DNA from: Brevibacillus sp042683565
GTDB lineage: Bacteria; Bacillota; Bacilli; Brevibacillales; Brevibacillaceae
Assembly (NCBI RefSeq): GCF_042683565.1
Contig: NZ_JBHUJW010000012.1
Location: 1 to 64,000, forward strand
Length of the DNA: 64,000 nucleotides
Reading direction: 5' to 3'
This document shows, in pieces, positions 43,369 to 50,765 of this stretch. How positions within the stretch are numbered: the stretch's first letter is position 1; each line of letters begins with the position of its first letter. Under the pieces are notes generated by a model. That model saw nothing but the letters and a program-made list of their open reading frames with translations. It did no database searches and was not told where the DNA came from. The translations under genes were made by a program, and so were the position numbers.

Positions 43369-43821
43369 TCAGGACAGACGCACCAGCTTGCCGAGGTCGG
43401 CGGCGAACCGCTCGAGCGTGCGCGTCAAGGTTTGCGCCTCCTCCTCGCTCTGCGGCTGTTCCGCGAGAAAGTGGTAATCCAGCACCACTTCGGATTGCGC
43501 AGACTGTCCGGGCTGTACATAACGGCGTTTTTCCGTCATGGCGACCTCGGGCACGACCGCTTGCGCCTGCAACCAGAGCGAGCCGCCATCTTCCCGTCCC
43601 GTAAACTGCACTTCTACTTCGACTTCACAGCTGCCCTCCAGTTCAAACAGGTGAATGGTCGCCAGCGGCTTCCCCTCTGTTTCTTCGTCTGCAAACGTAA
43701 GAATGACTTCCCGCACCTCTGCTTCTTCCACGAGCGACTGATCCGACCGCAATGTCACGTCGAGAATCGTCCCGTAAGCAGAAAGATGTTCATTTAATTG
43801 CTCCACCATATATTGCAGCAC
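43369..43821 (-). CDS. hypothetical protein
   Basis: A 150-residue acidic soluble protein starting MLQYMVEQLNEHLSAYG. Beta-type sequence (REVILTFADEETEG, CEVEVEVQFTGRE) precedes a C-terminal helix (EEEAQTLTRTLERFAADLGKLV). The GTG at 43821 is chosen for AGGAG seven bases upstream. Followed by a terminator. No family recognised. Confidence 0.65.
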   Translation of the reverse strand: MLQYMVEQLNEHLSAYGTILDVTLRSDQSLVEEAEVREVILTFADEETEGKPLATIHLFELEGSCEVEVEVQFTGREDGGSLWLQAQAVVPEVAMTEKRRYVQPGQSAQSEVVLDYHFLAEQPQSEEEAQTLTRTLERFAADLGKLVRLS

Positions 43822-43886
43822 TTCGTTTCTCCTCTCGCATGCGATGATGTTCTCCCAGCAGTATAGCACGCCGGGAGGCACATCGA

Positions 43887-43912
43887 AAAACCCCTTCACG
43901 GGGAAGGGGTTG
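43887..43912 (-). terminator. terminator spanning the stop codon of 43896-44201
   Basis: AACCCCTTC pairs with GAAGGGGTT and is followed by TTTCG on the minus strand. The gene's stop codon lies inside the hairpin. Confidence 0.75.
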
Positions 43913-44201
43913 GTGAATTTTTTTGATTCATGAATTCGGTCAGCCAGGCTCTGCGCACTTCCTTATTTGGGCAGTATCCCAAAATGTAGCTCTCTCCGCG
44001 CATATATTTTTCCTTGATCCACTCTTTGTGCTTGCGGAAAAAGGCGTGTTGGAAATCAATGGGCATTTGATGGTATTCTTCCAGGGCTGAGGGGTTCTGG
44101 AGGAAAAAATCTTCGTCATACACAATTTCTTCATTTTGTTGGCGGCTGATCAGGTAAACAAAGGCAATCACCAGAAACAGATTCACCAAGAAAATTGTCA
44201 T
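43896..44201 (-). CDS. small membrane-anchored hypothetical protein
   Basis: A 101-residue protein. One N-terminal transmembrane segment (MTIFLVNLFLVIAFVYLI) is followed by an 80-residue charged cytoplasmic region (EIVYDEDFFLQNPSALEEYHQM; FFRKHKEWIKEKYMRGE). GGAGGG lies six bases before the ATG. Only 74 bases separate it from the next gene downstream. No family recognised. Confidence 0.65.
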   Translation of the reverse strand: MTIFLVNLFLVIAFVYLISRQQNEEIVYDEDFFLQNPSALEEYHQMPIDFQHAFFRKHKEWIKEKYMRGESYILGYCPNKEVRRAWLTEFMNQKNSPTPSP

Positions 44202-44385
44202 CCAAATCCCTCCAGTCAAAGTACCGTAATTGTCTGATTAATCTGTCTTGTCGGTATATTATTATTGTACCATGCATTTCGTGTTTTCTAAACCTATCCT
44301 GGCAATATTTTATTAAAAAACTTTCAAAAATAAATATACAGGACGAGAATAGGCAAAAAGGCCGACTCTCGTCCCAGGCAGGCAT

Positions 44386-44420
44386 AAAGAAAGGCACCCG
44401 CTCTTCGCAGAACGGGTGCC
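44386..44420 (-). terminator. terminator after the LCP gene
   Basis: GGCACCCG and CGGGTGCC pair on the minus strand, then TTTCTTT. A second hairpin (GGACGAGA/TCTCGTCC, 44341-44374) lies just beyond it. Confidence 0.8.
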
Positions 44421-44428
44421 TGATACAA

Positions 44429-45850
44429 TCAGGAACTGGTCTTCGTATTGGTCGAATCTGTTACCGGAGACGCGCCGGTTTGGGGAGGCTGGACGATGTC
44501 CGGCGGCGGAGTCGCTCCAGCGTCCGGCGCATTGCTTGCAGAGTCTGCCGGCTGCGTCTGCCCCTGCCCGCCCGGACTTGCCACATCCGGCGGCGGCGCC
44601 GTGCCGGCATCTGCGGCATCTCCAGGCGCTTCCGCCATTTCATGCTCCTTTTTCGGCTCCTCTGTGGCAGGTTCTTTCGGTTTGGATGAAGATGCGGCAG
44701 ATCGGGTCGTTTTCTTTTTGACCGTCGGCTTGCTGCTGTTGGACGCCGCTACTGCCTCTTCGCTTGCGCCCAGCACAGGCGAGTTGTTCAGCTGGGCAAC
44801 CACATTATCCGTGATCCCCATTTCCGCTTGCAGCGAGTCGCGGACGGCCTCAAGCTTTTCCTTCTCCAGATACGTGTACCCGCCTTGCCAATATGCGCCG
44901 TTGTCCAGCGTGGTCACCATCGAAGAGCTAAAGCCTTTGAAGTCGTATACGAGGCCAGTGATCTGGTCTTTGGAGAGGTCGGTATGTATGTTTTTCGCGC
45001 CGACATCCATGATGGCAAAGATTTTTTTCAACCCTTCCACAGAGCCGACTTTGTCCACGACCGCCTTGATGACTTCCTGCTGGCGGCGGTTGCGGTCGAA
45101 GTCGTTGGAGTAGTATTTCGTTCCGCGGTTGTCGTGGCGGTGGCGGACATAGCCGAGAGCTTGCTCGCCATTCAAGGTCTGCAAGCCGGGATTCAGGTTG
45201 ATGTGCGTATTGTCTGTCGGATCGTCGTAGACCAGCTTGCGGTCGACGTTTACTTCGATTCCGCCCAGTTCGTCGATCACTGCCTTGAATCCATCGAAGT
45301 CGATTGCCACGTAATGCTCGATCGGAATCCCCAAAATCTCGTTTAACGTTTTCTTCGTCAAGGAAATACCGTCTTCCGTGGGCGTCCGGTTGTTGCGTTC
45401 CGCCGCGCGACGCTCCGCTTCCCCGTTGGCATAGACGGAATTGATCTTGTGGTAATCGCGATAGCCGGGAATTTTGACCCGCGTATCGCGGGGAATGGAG
45501 ACCATCGTCACCTTTTTCGTTGCCGGATTGGCGACTGCCACGATCATCACGTCCGTATTCATCGAACCGGTCTCCGGACGGGTGTCGGAACCGAGAATGA
45601 TAAAGGACATCGGCTTGTCGCTGTGATATTCCGGATCGACATTTTGCGAGACGGGGGAGGTAAAGTCGTCGTTCGGCTTCGTCATCGTATCCAACGTGTC
45701 ATTAATCTTCCAATAAATTGCTCCGGCCGCGCCGCCGACCAAAAGCAGAGCGATCAGACACAACAACACAGCAAATCTACGAAGTTTGCGACTGCGTCCC
45801 GGCTGCTTCTTTCGGGGAGCGGAGGCGCGTCTTGCCACCTTTGCAGGCAT
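44429..45850 (-). CDS. LCP (LytR-CpsA-Psr) family cell-wall ligase
   Basis: A 473-residue membrane protein. A basic N-terminus and one transmembrane helix (FAVLLCLIALLLVGGAAGAIYW) precede the extracellular LCP domain. Conserved residues include FIILGSDTRPETG, MVSIPRDTRVKIPG, HKINSVYANG, DELGGIEVNVDRKL and LNGEQALGYVRHRHDN. LCP enzymes attach wall teichoic acid or other glycopolymers to peptidoglycan. Residues 370-473 are a Pro/Ala/Gly-rich low-complexity tail, longer than in B. subtilis TagT/U/V. The ATG at 45850 follows AAGGAG by ten bases. Confidence 0.92.
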   Translation of the reverse strand: MPAKVARRASAPRKKQPGRSRKLRRFAVLLCLIALLLVGGAAGAIYWKINDTLDTMTKPNDDFTSPVSQNVDPEYHSDKPMSFIILGSDTRPETGSMNTDVMIVAVANPATKKVTMVSIPRDTRVKIPGYRDYHKINSVYANGEAERRAAERNNRTPTEDGISLTKKTLNEILGIPIEHYVAIDFDGFKAVIDELGGIEVNVDRKLVYDDPTDNTHINLNPGLQTLNGEQALGYVRHRHDNRGTKYYSNDFDRNRRQQEVIKAVVDKVGSVEGLKKIFAIMDVGAKNIHTDLSKDQITGLVYDFKGFSSSMVTTLDNGAYWQGGYTYLEKEKLEAVRDSLQAEMGITDNVVAQLNNSPVLGASEEAVAASNSSKPTVKKKTTRSAASSSKPKEPATEEPKKEHEMAEAPGDAADAGTAPPPDVASPGGQGQTQPADSASNAPDAGATPPPDIVQPPQTGASPVTDSTNTKTSS

Positions 45851-46025
45851 ATGTATCAATCTCCTTGTTCGCGCGCGCTTTTTTTGAAAAGAAAAAACAG
45901 AGGCACACTTGTGAACAGTGCCACTCGACATGATGCACTAATATTTTCTTCAGATGGGAATACTCTGATTCCGCTATTGTACCATACCATTGTCTGCATT
46001 TGTAGAAAAATGTTCCTGGCAAGCA

Positions 46026-46054
46026 GAAAACCCCCATCTTTTTGTCGATGGGGG
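46026..46054 (-). terminator. terminator after 46082-46219
   Basis: CCCCCATC pairs with GATGGGGG, followed on the minus strand by TTTTCTG. Confidence 0.8.
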
Positions 46055-46081
46055 CAGTTCGTATTGCCGCAGCCAACTTGC

Positions 46082-46219
46082 CTATTGCCTGCCGCGCGGA
46101 GCCTGGCTGAAGCCCTGGACTGGGCCGTCCGGGCGCTTTTGGGTTGAACGGTGGGAGTCTCCTCCCTGACGGACGTGGCTCTCCTGCTTTCCATTTACAT
46201 CGTTCGACTTCTTTTCCAC
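46082..46219 (-). CDS. small hydrophilic protein, 45 aa
   Basis: It starts with GTG and reads VEKKSNDVNGKQESHVRQGG, ending PRGRQ. It is very polar, rich in Lys/Gln/Ser/Asn, with no hydrophobic stretch, like many small spore-associated proteins. GGAGGAG lies seven bases upstream and a strong terminator follows 28 bases after the stop. Function unknown. Confidence 0.5.
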   Translation of the reverse strand: MEKKSNDVNGKQESHVRQGGDSHRSTQKRPDGPVQGFSQAPRGRQ

Positions 46220-46471
46220 GGGAACACTCCTCCTTCTGTTGAAGCTACCCCGTAGTCTGCGCAAGTTCCGCTATCTCATTCCGGCTGCCGGCGCATGATG
46301 TGAAGCTGCTTGCCTTTGGCATACATTTATTCCCATCCTATATATGCTGCAGCTATACGGATGACGGTTGGCGCGTTCCATGCTAAAGTGGGAACAAATC
46401 CGCCACACTGAGCAGGTGTGGGGAAAAGGAAAACGGGACACATTTTTCTCGGAAAATGGGAGATGAATCAG

Positions 46472-47692
46472 ATGAGTGCAACCCCTGCACCCCTTCATGC
46501 GTCACCTGCGGGAAACGCAGCCCCTACGGTTTACCGGATGCTGTTTGCGATCAGCATTGTTCACCTGCTGAACGACAGCCTGCAAGCCGTTATCCCGGCC
46601 TTGCTGCCGATCGTGGAGAAAAACCTCGCACTGACCTTCACGCAAGTCGGACTCATATTGCTGGTCATGAACCTCACCTCTTCGGTACTGCAGCCTGTCG
46701 TCGGCTATTTTTCTGACCGGAAGTCGCATCCGTTTCTGCCGCCGCTCGCCTTGCTCATATCCGGGCTCGGCATGCTCGCGCTCGCTTTTGCGGGCGACTA
46801 TTACCTTGTCCTGATGGCAGTCGCCTGCGTGGGCATCGGCTCCGCAGTGTTCCATCCGGAGGCTTCCCGGTTCGCCCACCAGGCTTCCGGCGTTCGCAGA
46901 GGTCTGGGCCAGTCCATTTTTCAGGTAGGGGGCAATGCCGGCCAGGCGCTCGCCCCGCTGATGACCATTCTGATATTTGCCAACCTCGGGCAGACCGGCG
47001 CCAAGTGGTTTCTGCTGCCAGCCATCCTCGCCAGCGGGGTCCTGTTGTATGTCGCCCTCTGGTACCGTACCCAGCAGCGCATGAAAAAGGCCGCTTCCGG
47101 ACCCGTTACGCACAACCATCGACGCAAGCGGTTCATCGCTCTCGGCCTGCTCGTTCTCGTCGTCACCGTCCGTTCGTGGATGAACGCCGGTTACCAGAGC
47201 TTTTACCAATTTTACCTCATGTACATCAAAGGAGTTGAATACTCCCACGCACAGGTCGTCGTGTTCGGCTTCCTGCTGGCTGGCGCGATCGGAACCTTTC
47301 TCGGCGGGCCACTCTCCGACCGTTTCGGTAAGCGCAACCTGCTGATTCTCTCGACGCTTGGAGCTTTTCCCTTGACGATCCTGACGCCGTACGTCTCCGG
47401 CATCTGGACGTACCCTTTGCTTTTCCTGAGCGGCCTGATCCTGCTGTCCAGCTTTTCCGTAACGGTCGTCTACGCCCAGGAACTGCTCCCCGGTCGCATC
47501 GGAACCGTATCCGGGCTCATAACCGGGCTGGCCTTCGGGATGGGCGGCATGGGAAGTCTTGTCTTTGGCTACCTTGCTGACATGTTCAGCCTGACGTTTG
47601 TCATCACGCTCTGCTCGTTGCTGCCGTTGGTCGGCTTTCTCGGGTTGCTCCTGCCGAAAGACGAAACGGTCCGGGAGTGGGGGCGGATGTAA
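46472..47692 (+). CDS. MFS exporter, fosmidomycin-resistance (Fsr) type
   Basis: A 406-residue, 12-segment transporter. It matches the Fsr group: HLLNDSLQAVIPALLPIVEKNLALTF at TM1, PVVGYFSDRKSHPF in loop 2-3, and FHPEASRFAHQASGVRRGLGQSIFQVGGNAGQALAPL around TM4-5. Fsr proteins export fosmidomycin and other compounds. The ATG at 46472 lies nine bases after GGGAG; the ATG at 46463 abuts it. It is the last core gene before the CRISPR island. Confidence 0.88.
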   Translation: MSATPAPLHASPAGNAAPTVYRMLFAISIVHLLNDSLQAVIPALLPIVEKNLALTFTQVGLILLVMNLTSSVLQPVVGYFSDRKSHPFLPPLALLISGLGMLALAFAGDYYLVLMAVACVGIGSAVFHPEASRFAHQASGVRRGLGQSIFQVGGNAGQALAPLMTILIFANLGQTGAKWFLLPAILASGVLLYVALWYRTQQRMKKAASGPVTHNHRRKRFIALGLLVLVVTVRSWMNAGYQSFYQFYLMYIKGVEYSHAQVVVFGFLLAGAIGTFLGGPLSDRFGKRNLLILSTLGAFPLTILTPYVSGIWTYPLLFLSGLILLSSFSVTVVYAQELLPGRIGTVSGLITGLAFGMGGMGSLVFGYLADMFSLTFVITLCSLLPLVGFLGLLLPKDETVREWGRM

Positions 47693-47731
47693 CAGGGGCA
47701 TGGCTCAAGGCGTTGGGAAAGGATAGAGAAG

Positions 47732-47778
47732 AGGGCTTGTCTCAACAGTCGTATTTTTGACTTGGAGACGGCCCTTTT
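47732..47778 (+). terminator. imperfect hairpin after the Fsr gene
   Basis: GGGC-x2-GTCTC pairs with GAGAC-x-GCCC, with GTC/GAC inside, followed by TTTTC. It may be a terminator; similar palindromes also occur at IS ends. Confidence 0.5.
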
Positions 47779-47779
47779 C

Positions 47780-48031
47780 ATGTTATCTCTTTGTTCCGGT
47801 CCTGACTTTATCCTCGGCTACTCGCAAACACTTGAACTTTTGTTCATTGCCAAAGATAAAAAGATCTTCACGGAGTATACACTGACAGTCAAGCAGCTCG
47901 CGAATGGGATATTTAGTCTTTGTGGTTACAATGATTCTGAAGTTCGCTTCCATGAAGAATTGAAGAAGCGAATTAAAGATTTAGACGAACGTTCACGGTA
48001 TGGTTTACATTGCAATCTTTTGTTGGCTTGA
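47780..48031 (+). CDS. open frame of unknown significance, 83 aa
   Basis: The frame begins MLSLCSGPDFILGYSQTLEL and ends GLHCNLLLA. The middle is helical and charged (FHEELKKRIKDLDERSR). The sequence is AT-rich like the CRISPR island. I see no ribosome binding site for the ATG at 47780 and recognise no family. It may be a relic gene or chance frame. Confidence 0.25.
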   Translation: MLSLCSGPDFILGYSQTLELLFIAKDKKIFTEYTLTVKQLANGIFSLCGYNDSEVRFHEELKKRIKDLDERSRYGLHCNLLLA

Positions 48032-48283
48032 TTTGAGATTCCAACAAACAACCTACATGTATTTTCAGTAGCTCCATTAGTATCGAATTTTTTTCAAATA
48101 ATAAGAGCCTTTCATGATTCATTTAATAAGCGCGAGAAAATCTGGCAGGACGTATACTTAATAAGAAATTTAAAAATGTTGGTAAGGTAAGAGCCTTGTT
48201 ATTCAGGCATTTAAAGTTAAGGTATAAAAATCGGCGCCTTCTATACCACCGATATGCGATTCGCCGCCTGCCTAATGGTTAGT
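48032..48283. other. AT-rich intergenic stretch at the distal end of the array
   Basis: No gene, hairpin or repeat that I can support. Not a sign of cas genes. Confidence 0.6.
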
Positions 48284-48982
48284 CTCCGAATAGAATCATG
48301 CTTCTATGACTGTTCGGAGTTTTTATTACTTATTACATATGTAGCAACATTCTTGATCTCCGAATAGAACCATGCTTCTATAACTGTTCGGAGATCTTTT
48401 CAGCGAACAACATGTACCCATTCGCATCAGAGTCTCCAAACAGAACCATGCTTCTATGACTGTTCGGAGGCCGGTTTCCCGGTCGTCGGACTGATCTCAA
48501 GTTTTTCTCCAAACAGAACCATGCTTCTATGACTGTTCGGAGCTTGTGCGAAGCCATGAAATCGCAATTCCAGCTGTTCTCCAAACAGAACCATGCTTCT
48601 ATGACTGTTCGGAGTTTTTCGAGCAACCTTCTTCGACGACAAGACCTTCTCCAAACAGAACCATGCTTCTATGACTGTTCGGAGGGTCAGCCGATTATGT
48701 GGCGAGTGATTAACTCTGATGCCTCCAAACAGAACCATGCTTCTATGACTGTTCGGAGCAGAGCACCCGTATCAAGTGATCCATAAGAGATATTTGCTCC
48801 AAACAGAACCATGCTTCTATGACTGTTCGGAGTCACTTTGAACGCCTATAACGTGTCCCCTCCTTTCGCAACCTCCAAACAGAACCATGCTTCTATGACT
48901 GTTCGGAGACGATCTTTATCAATTAAAAGAAGAGCAATTAAATAAACTCCAAACAGAACCATGCTTCTATGACTGTTCGGAG
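48284..48982 (-). CRISPR. CRISPR array, 10 repeats and 9 spacers (type V-F)
   Basis: Ten 36-base repeats start at 48284, 48358, 48434, 48507, 48579, 48649, 48723, 48797, 48873 and 48947. In transcript sense (minus) the repeat begins CTCCGAACAGTCATAGAAGC and ends GTTCTGTTTGGAG; the ends CTCC/GGAG are complementary. The nine spacers are 34-40 bases and all different. Eight repeats are identical. The two lowest-coordinate repeats each carry three changes, as expected at the leader-distal end, which places the leader on the high-coordinate side next to the tracrRNA and Cas12f gene. The minus orientation is also set by the anti-repeat. Confidence 0.97.
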
Positions 48983-49047
48983 GCTAATATTGACGCGGGT
49001 TCGCACCACCTGTAATGGCCGTTTTTATGCGAGCACCCTGGAACGTC
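48983..49047 (-). other. probable array leader
   Basis: The 65 bases between the tracrRNA T run and the first repeat. It has AATATT just before the repeat but no full promoter that I can call, so the array may have its own weak promoter or be read through from the tracrRNA. Confidence 0.5.
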
Positions 49048-49194
49048 AAAAAACCTAAGGGTCGCTCGAAGTCAGAAGCTTGAAACTGTTCCCACGCGCT
49101 GCGTGGAGTGGCTTTTCACCTTATCGAGTGTCTTGGTGCATCATATGTAAACCTCGCACCCACTGTCTCGATTTAAGGACGCTGGATCGCCCCA
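49048..49194 (-). ncRNA. tracrRNA of the Cas12f system
   Basis: Between the effector gene and the array the minus strand folds in the order known for AsCas12f1. Stem 1 is GGGCG-ATCCAG-CGTCC (49192-49177). A long stem closed by TCGAG/CTCGA follows, enclosing GGTGC/GCACC. Then comes TAAGGTGAAAAGCCACTCC, a hairpin CCACGC-AGC-GCGTGG, and the anti-repeat. The anti-repeat (49089-49065) begins ACAGTTTCAAGCTTCTGAC and ends TTCGAG; it pairs with over 20 of the repeat's bases. The transcript ends in TTTTTT (49053-49048). Ends are inferred from structure, not mapped. Confidence 0.85.
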
Positions 49195-49209
49195 ATTGTT
49201 TTATTAATT

Positions 49210-50499
49210 TCAAAGAGCCAAAGTCTGTTGGATGATCTGTTCGATATCTTTTGTTGCGATATTCCTAGCAGCGTTATAATCAGCATGCGTCTGGAATCCA
49301 CATGCCTGGCAGAAAAACTCCCTCGCTTGCCGGTTTTCCTTGGCAATATACCCACACTTCGAGCAACGCTGACTGGTAAATTTAGGATTAACCTTTTCGA
49401 CCTTGATCCCAACTTCTTTCGCCTTGTACTCAATCTTCTGTTGGAGATCATAGTACGCCCAGTTTTTAAGGAAAGCTTCTTCCTTTTCTTCCCTGAATCC
49501 CGACAAGTCCTCCATCTGAATGATGCCGCATCTGTGTTTCAGTGCGATTTCCACCACAAAACGCGAGTACTTATGATTGCAGGAGTCCCGGAAGTTGGCA
49601 ATCTTCGCTTCAGTGACTTCAGTTGGCTTGATTCTAGTACGAACTCCATGTCCTTTTCGTCCATCGCCACAGTATTTTCCTTGCAAGTTCAACTGCTTGC
49701 GTCTACGCTCCACTTGCTTTCGGAATCTTTCAATCTCACCGCCATCAATCTTATAACGCTGATATAAGTCATTAAAGGCCACGTATATAGGAAACATGAC
49801 ACCCAGATCAACTCCCATGATACGCTCCGGATTGAGAACAGATTCTGCTGGCTCAAATGAGTATGTAAGATTCACAAACCATTTTTTCTTATGATAGATG
49901 ATCTGTGCCACACCAGCTTTATACTCTCCGTCAATGAGGCGGTCAATAATCATTTGCTGCGTTTTATCTTTGACATGCAAAAGTAGGTCAAACGATCCGA
50001 ATCTACGCCCTAACTCTTTACTGTACTCTTTGCTCATAAGCCCTGTTCGCATGACATAGCCTTCTGATTCTCGATGTAGCGAATACGCTTGTGATACTAA
50101 GTCAATTGGACAATCCCTTTTGTAAGAGGGGATCGACTTCTCACCTTTGCGGATATCTGGCAAGTCGGACTTCCACTTGTCAACGGCACGCTTAATAGAT
50201 TGATTGAGGTTTCGTCTGTCACTTACCGTGTACATGTCCTTTAGTTGATCATACACGTAATGCATAATGGACCCGACATTACCACCTTTTTTCTTGGGGA
50301 GTACTTCTTTCGGTATCGGATACAGTCCATATTTCTCTTTATATTCAGAGGAGAACCCTTGCCACTCCCAGGCCAATTGAATGGTTTTGTTTAATAACGC
50401 GTGAGTCTCTCGTTGGACTGTACGCAGTACTTGCCCAAGGACGTCCCAGTCATCATCAAGAGGCTTAATGATCTGGTAGCGCATTACCTTCGTTAACAT
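49210..50499 (-). CDS. cas12f: Cas12f (type V-F CRISPR-associated RuvC nuclease)
   Basis: A 429-residue RNA-guided DNA nuclease. The N-terminal half (WED/REC) starts MLTKVMRYQIIKPLDDDW and contains NKTIQLAWEWQGFSSEYKEK and IPSYKRDCPIDL. The RuvC residues are Asp231 (IMGVDLGV), Glu330 (IIQMEDLSGF) and Asp407 (THADYNAARN). The target-strand-loading zinc finger is Cys379, Cys382, Cys397 and Cys400. Length and residue spacing match AsCas12f1 (422 residues; catalytic Asp225, Glu324, Asp401 from memory), with a constant offset of six. Adjacent array and tracrRNA separate it from transposon TnpB. The gene is AT-richer than its surroundings. The start at 50499 has AGGAG about 11 bases upstream and fits the family start. 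Confidence 0.96.
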   Translation of the reverse strand: MLTKVMRYQIIKPLDDDWDVLGQVLRTVQRETHALLNKTIQLAWEWQGFSSEYKEKYGLYPIPKEVLPKKKGGNVGSIMHYVYDQLKDMYTVSDRRNLNQSIKRAVDKWKSDLPDIRKGEKSIPSYKRDCPIDLVSQAYSLHRESEGYVMRTGLMSKEYSKELGRRFGSFDLLLHVKDKTQQMIIDRLIDGEYKAGVAQIIYHKKKWFVNLTYSFEPAESVLNPERIMGVDLGVMFPIYVAFNDLYQRYKIDGGEIERFRKQVERRRKQLNLQGKYCGDGRKGHGVRTRIKPTEVTEAKIANFRDSCNHKYSRFVVEIALKHRCGIIQMEDLSGFREEKEEAFLKNWAYYDLQQKIEYKAKEVGIKVEKVNPKFTSQRCSKCGYIAKENRQAREFFCQACGFQTHADYNAARNIATKDIEQIIQQTLAL

Positions 50500-50714
50500 T
50501 CATACACCAGCTCCTATATGGATGGATTTGGCATGATGGCGTCCTCCGTTTCAAATCAAAAAACTATTCTAATAACAGATGAGGCGCATCTAATACAAGG
50601 TTGGACAGGAATAACAGGTTTTTATTCCCGGTTTGGTGAGGTCTGGAGTTCCATCTGCGTGACTTACTTCCAATATCACATGGTCTTACTCTTTAATTGT
50701 CCGCCCAAGAAACG
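50500..50714. other. intergenic region upstream of cas12f
   Basis: About 215 bases without a supported gene. It should hold the cas12f promoter, but I see no strong -35/-10 pair. A six-codon frame with GGAGG ahead of its ATG lies at about 50535-50515 on the minus strand and could be a leader peptide; this is weak. Confidence 0.4.
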
Positions 50715-50760
50715 CAAAAAAGGTGCCCCCTCCGAGACACTGCCAAGGGACACCTTTTTA
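50715..50760. terminator. terminator after the SEC-C gene
   Basis: AAAAAAGGTG and CACCTTTTT pair with CCC/GGG extending the stem. T runs on both strands. Confidence 0.75.
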
Positions 50761-50765
50761 TGCGA

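Noticed and set aside
47726..47778. An insertion sequence end after the Fsr gene
   Set aside because: The imperfect palindrome resembles some IS ends, but there is no transposase and it sits where a terminator is expected.
48378..48786. Open frames inside the CRISPR array with a repeated LRTVIEAWFCLE-like peptide
   Set aside because: These are translations of the CRISPR repeats, not genes.
49210..50499. A stand-alone TnpB transposase of the IS200/IS605 group
   Set aside because: The zinc finger and RuvC core are shared with TnpB, but the adjacent repeat array, the tracrRNA with anti-repeat and the AsCas12f-like N-terminus mark it as Cas12f. No tnpA or IS605 ends were seen.
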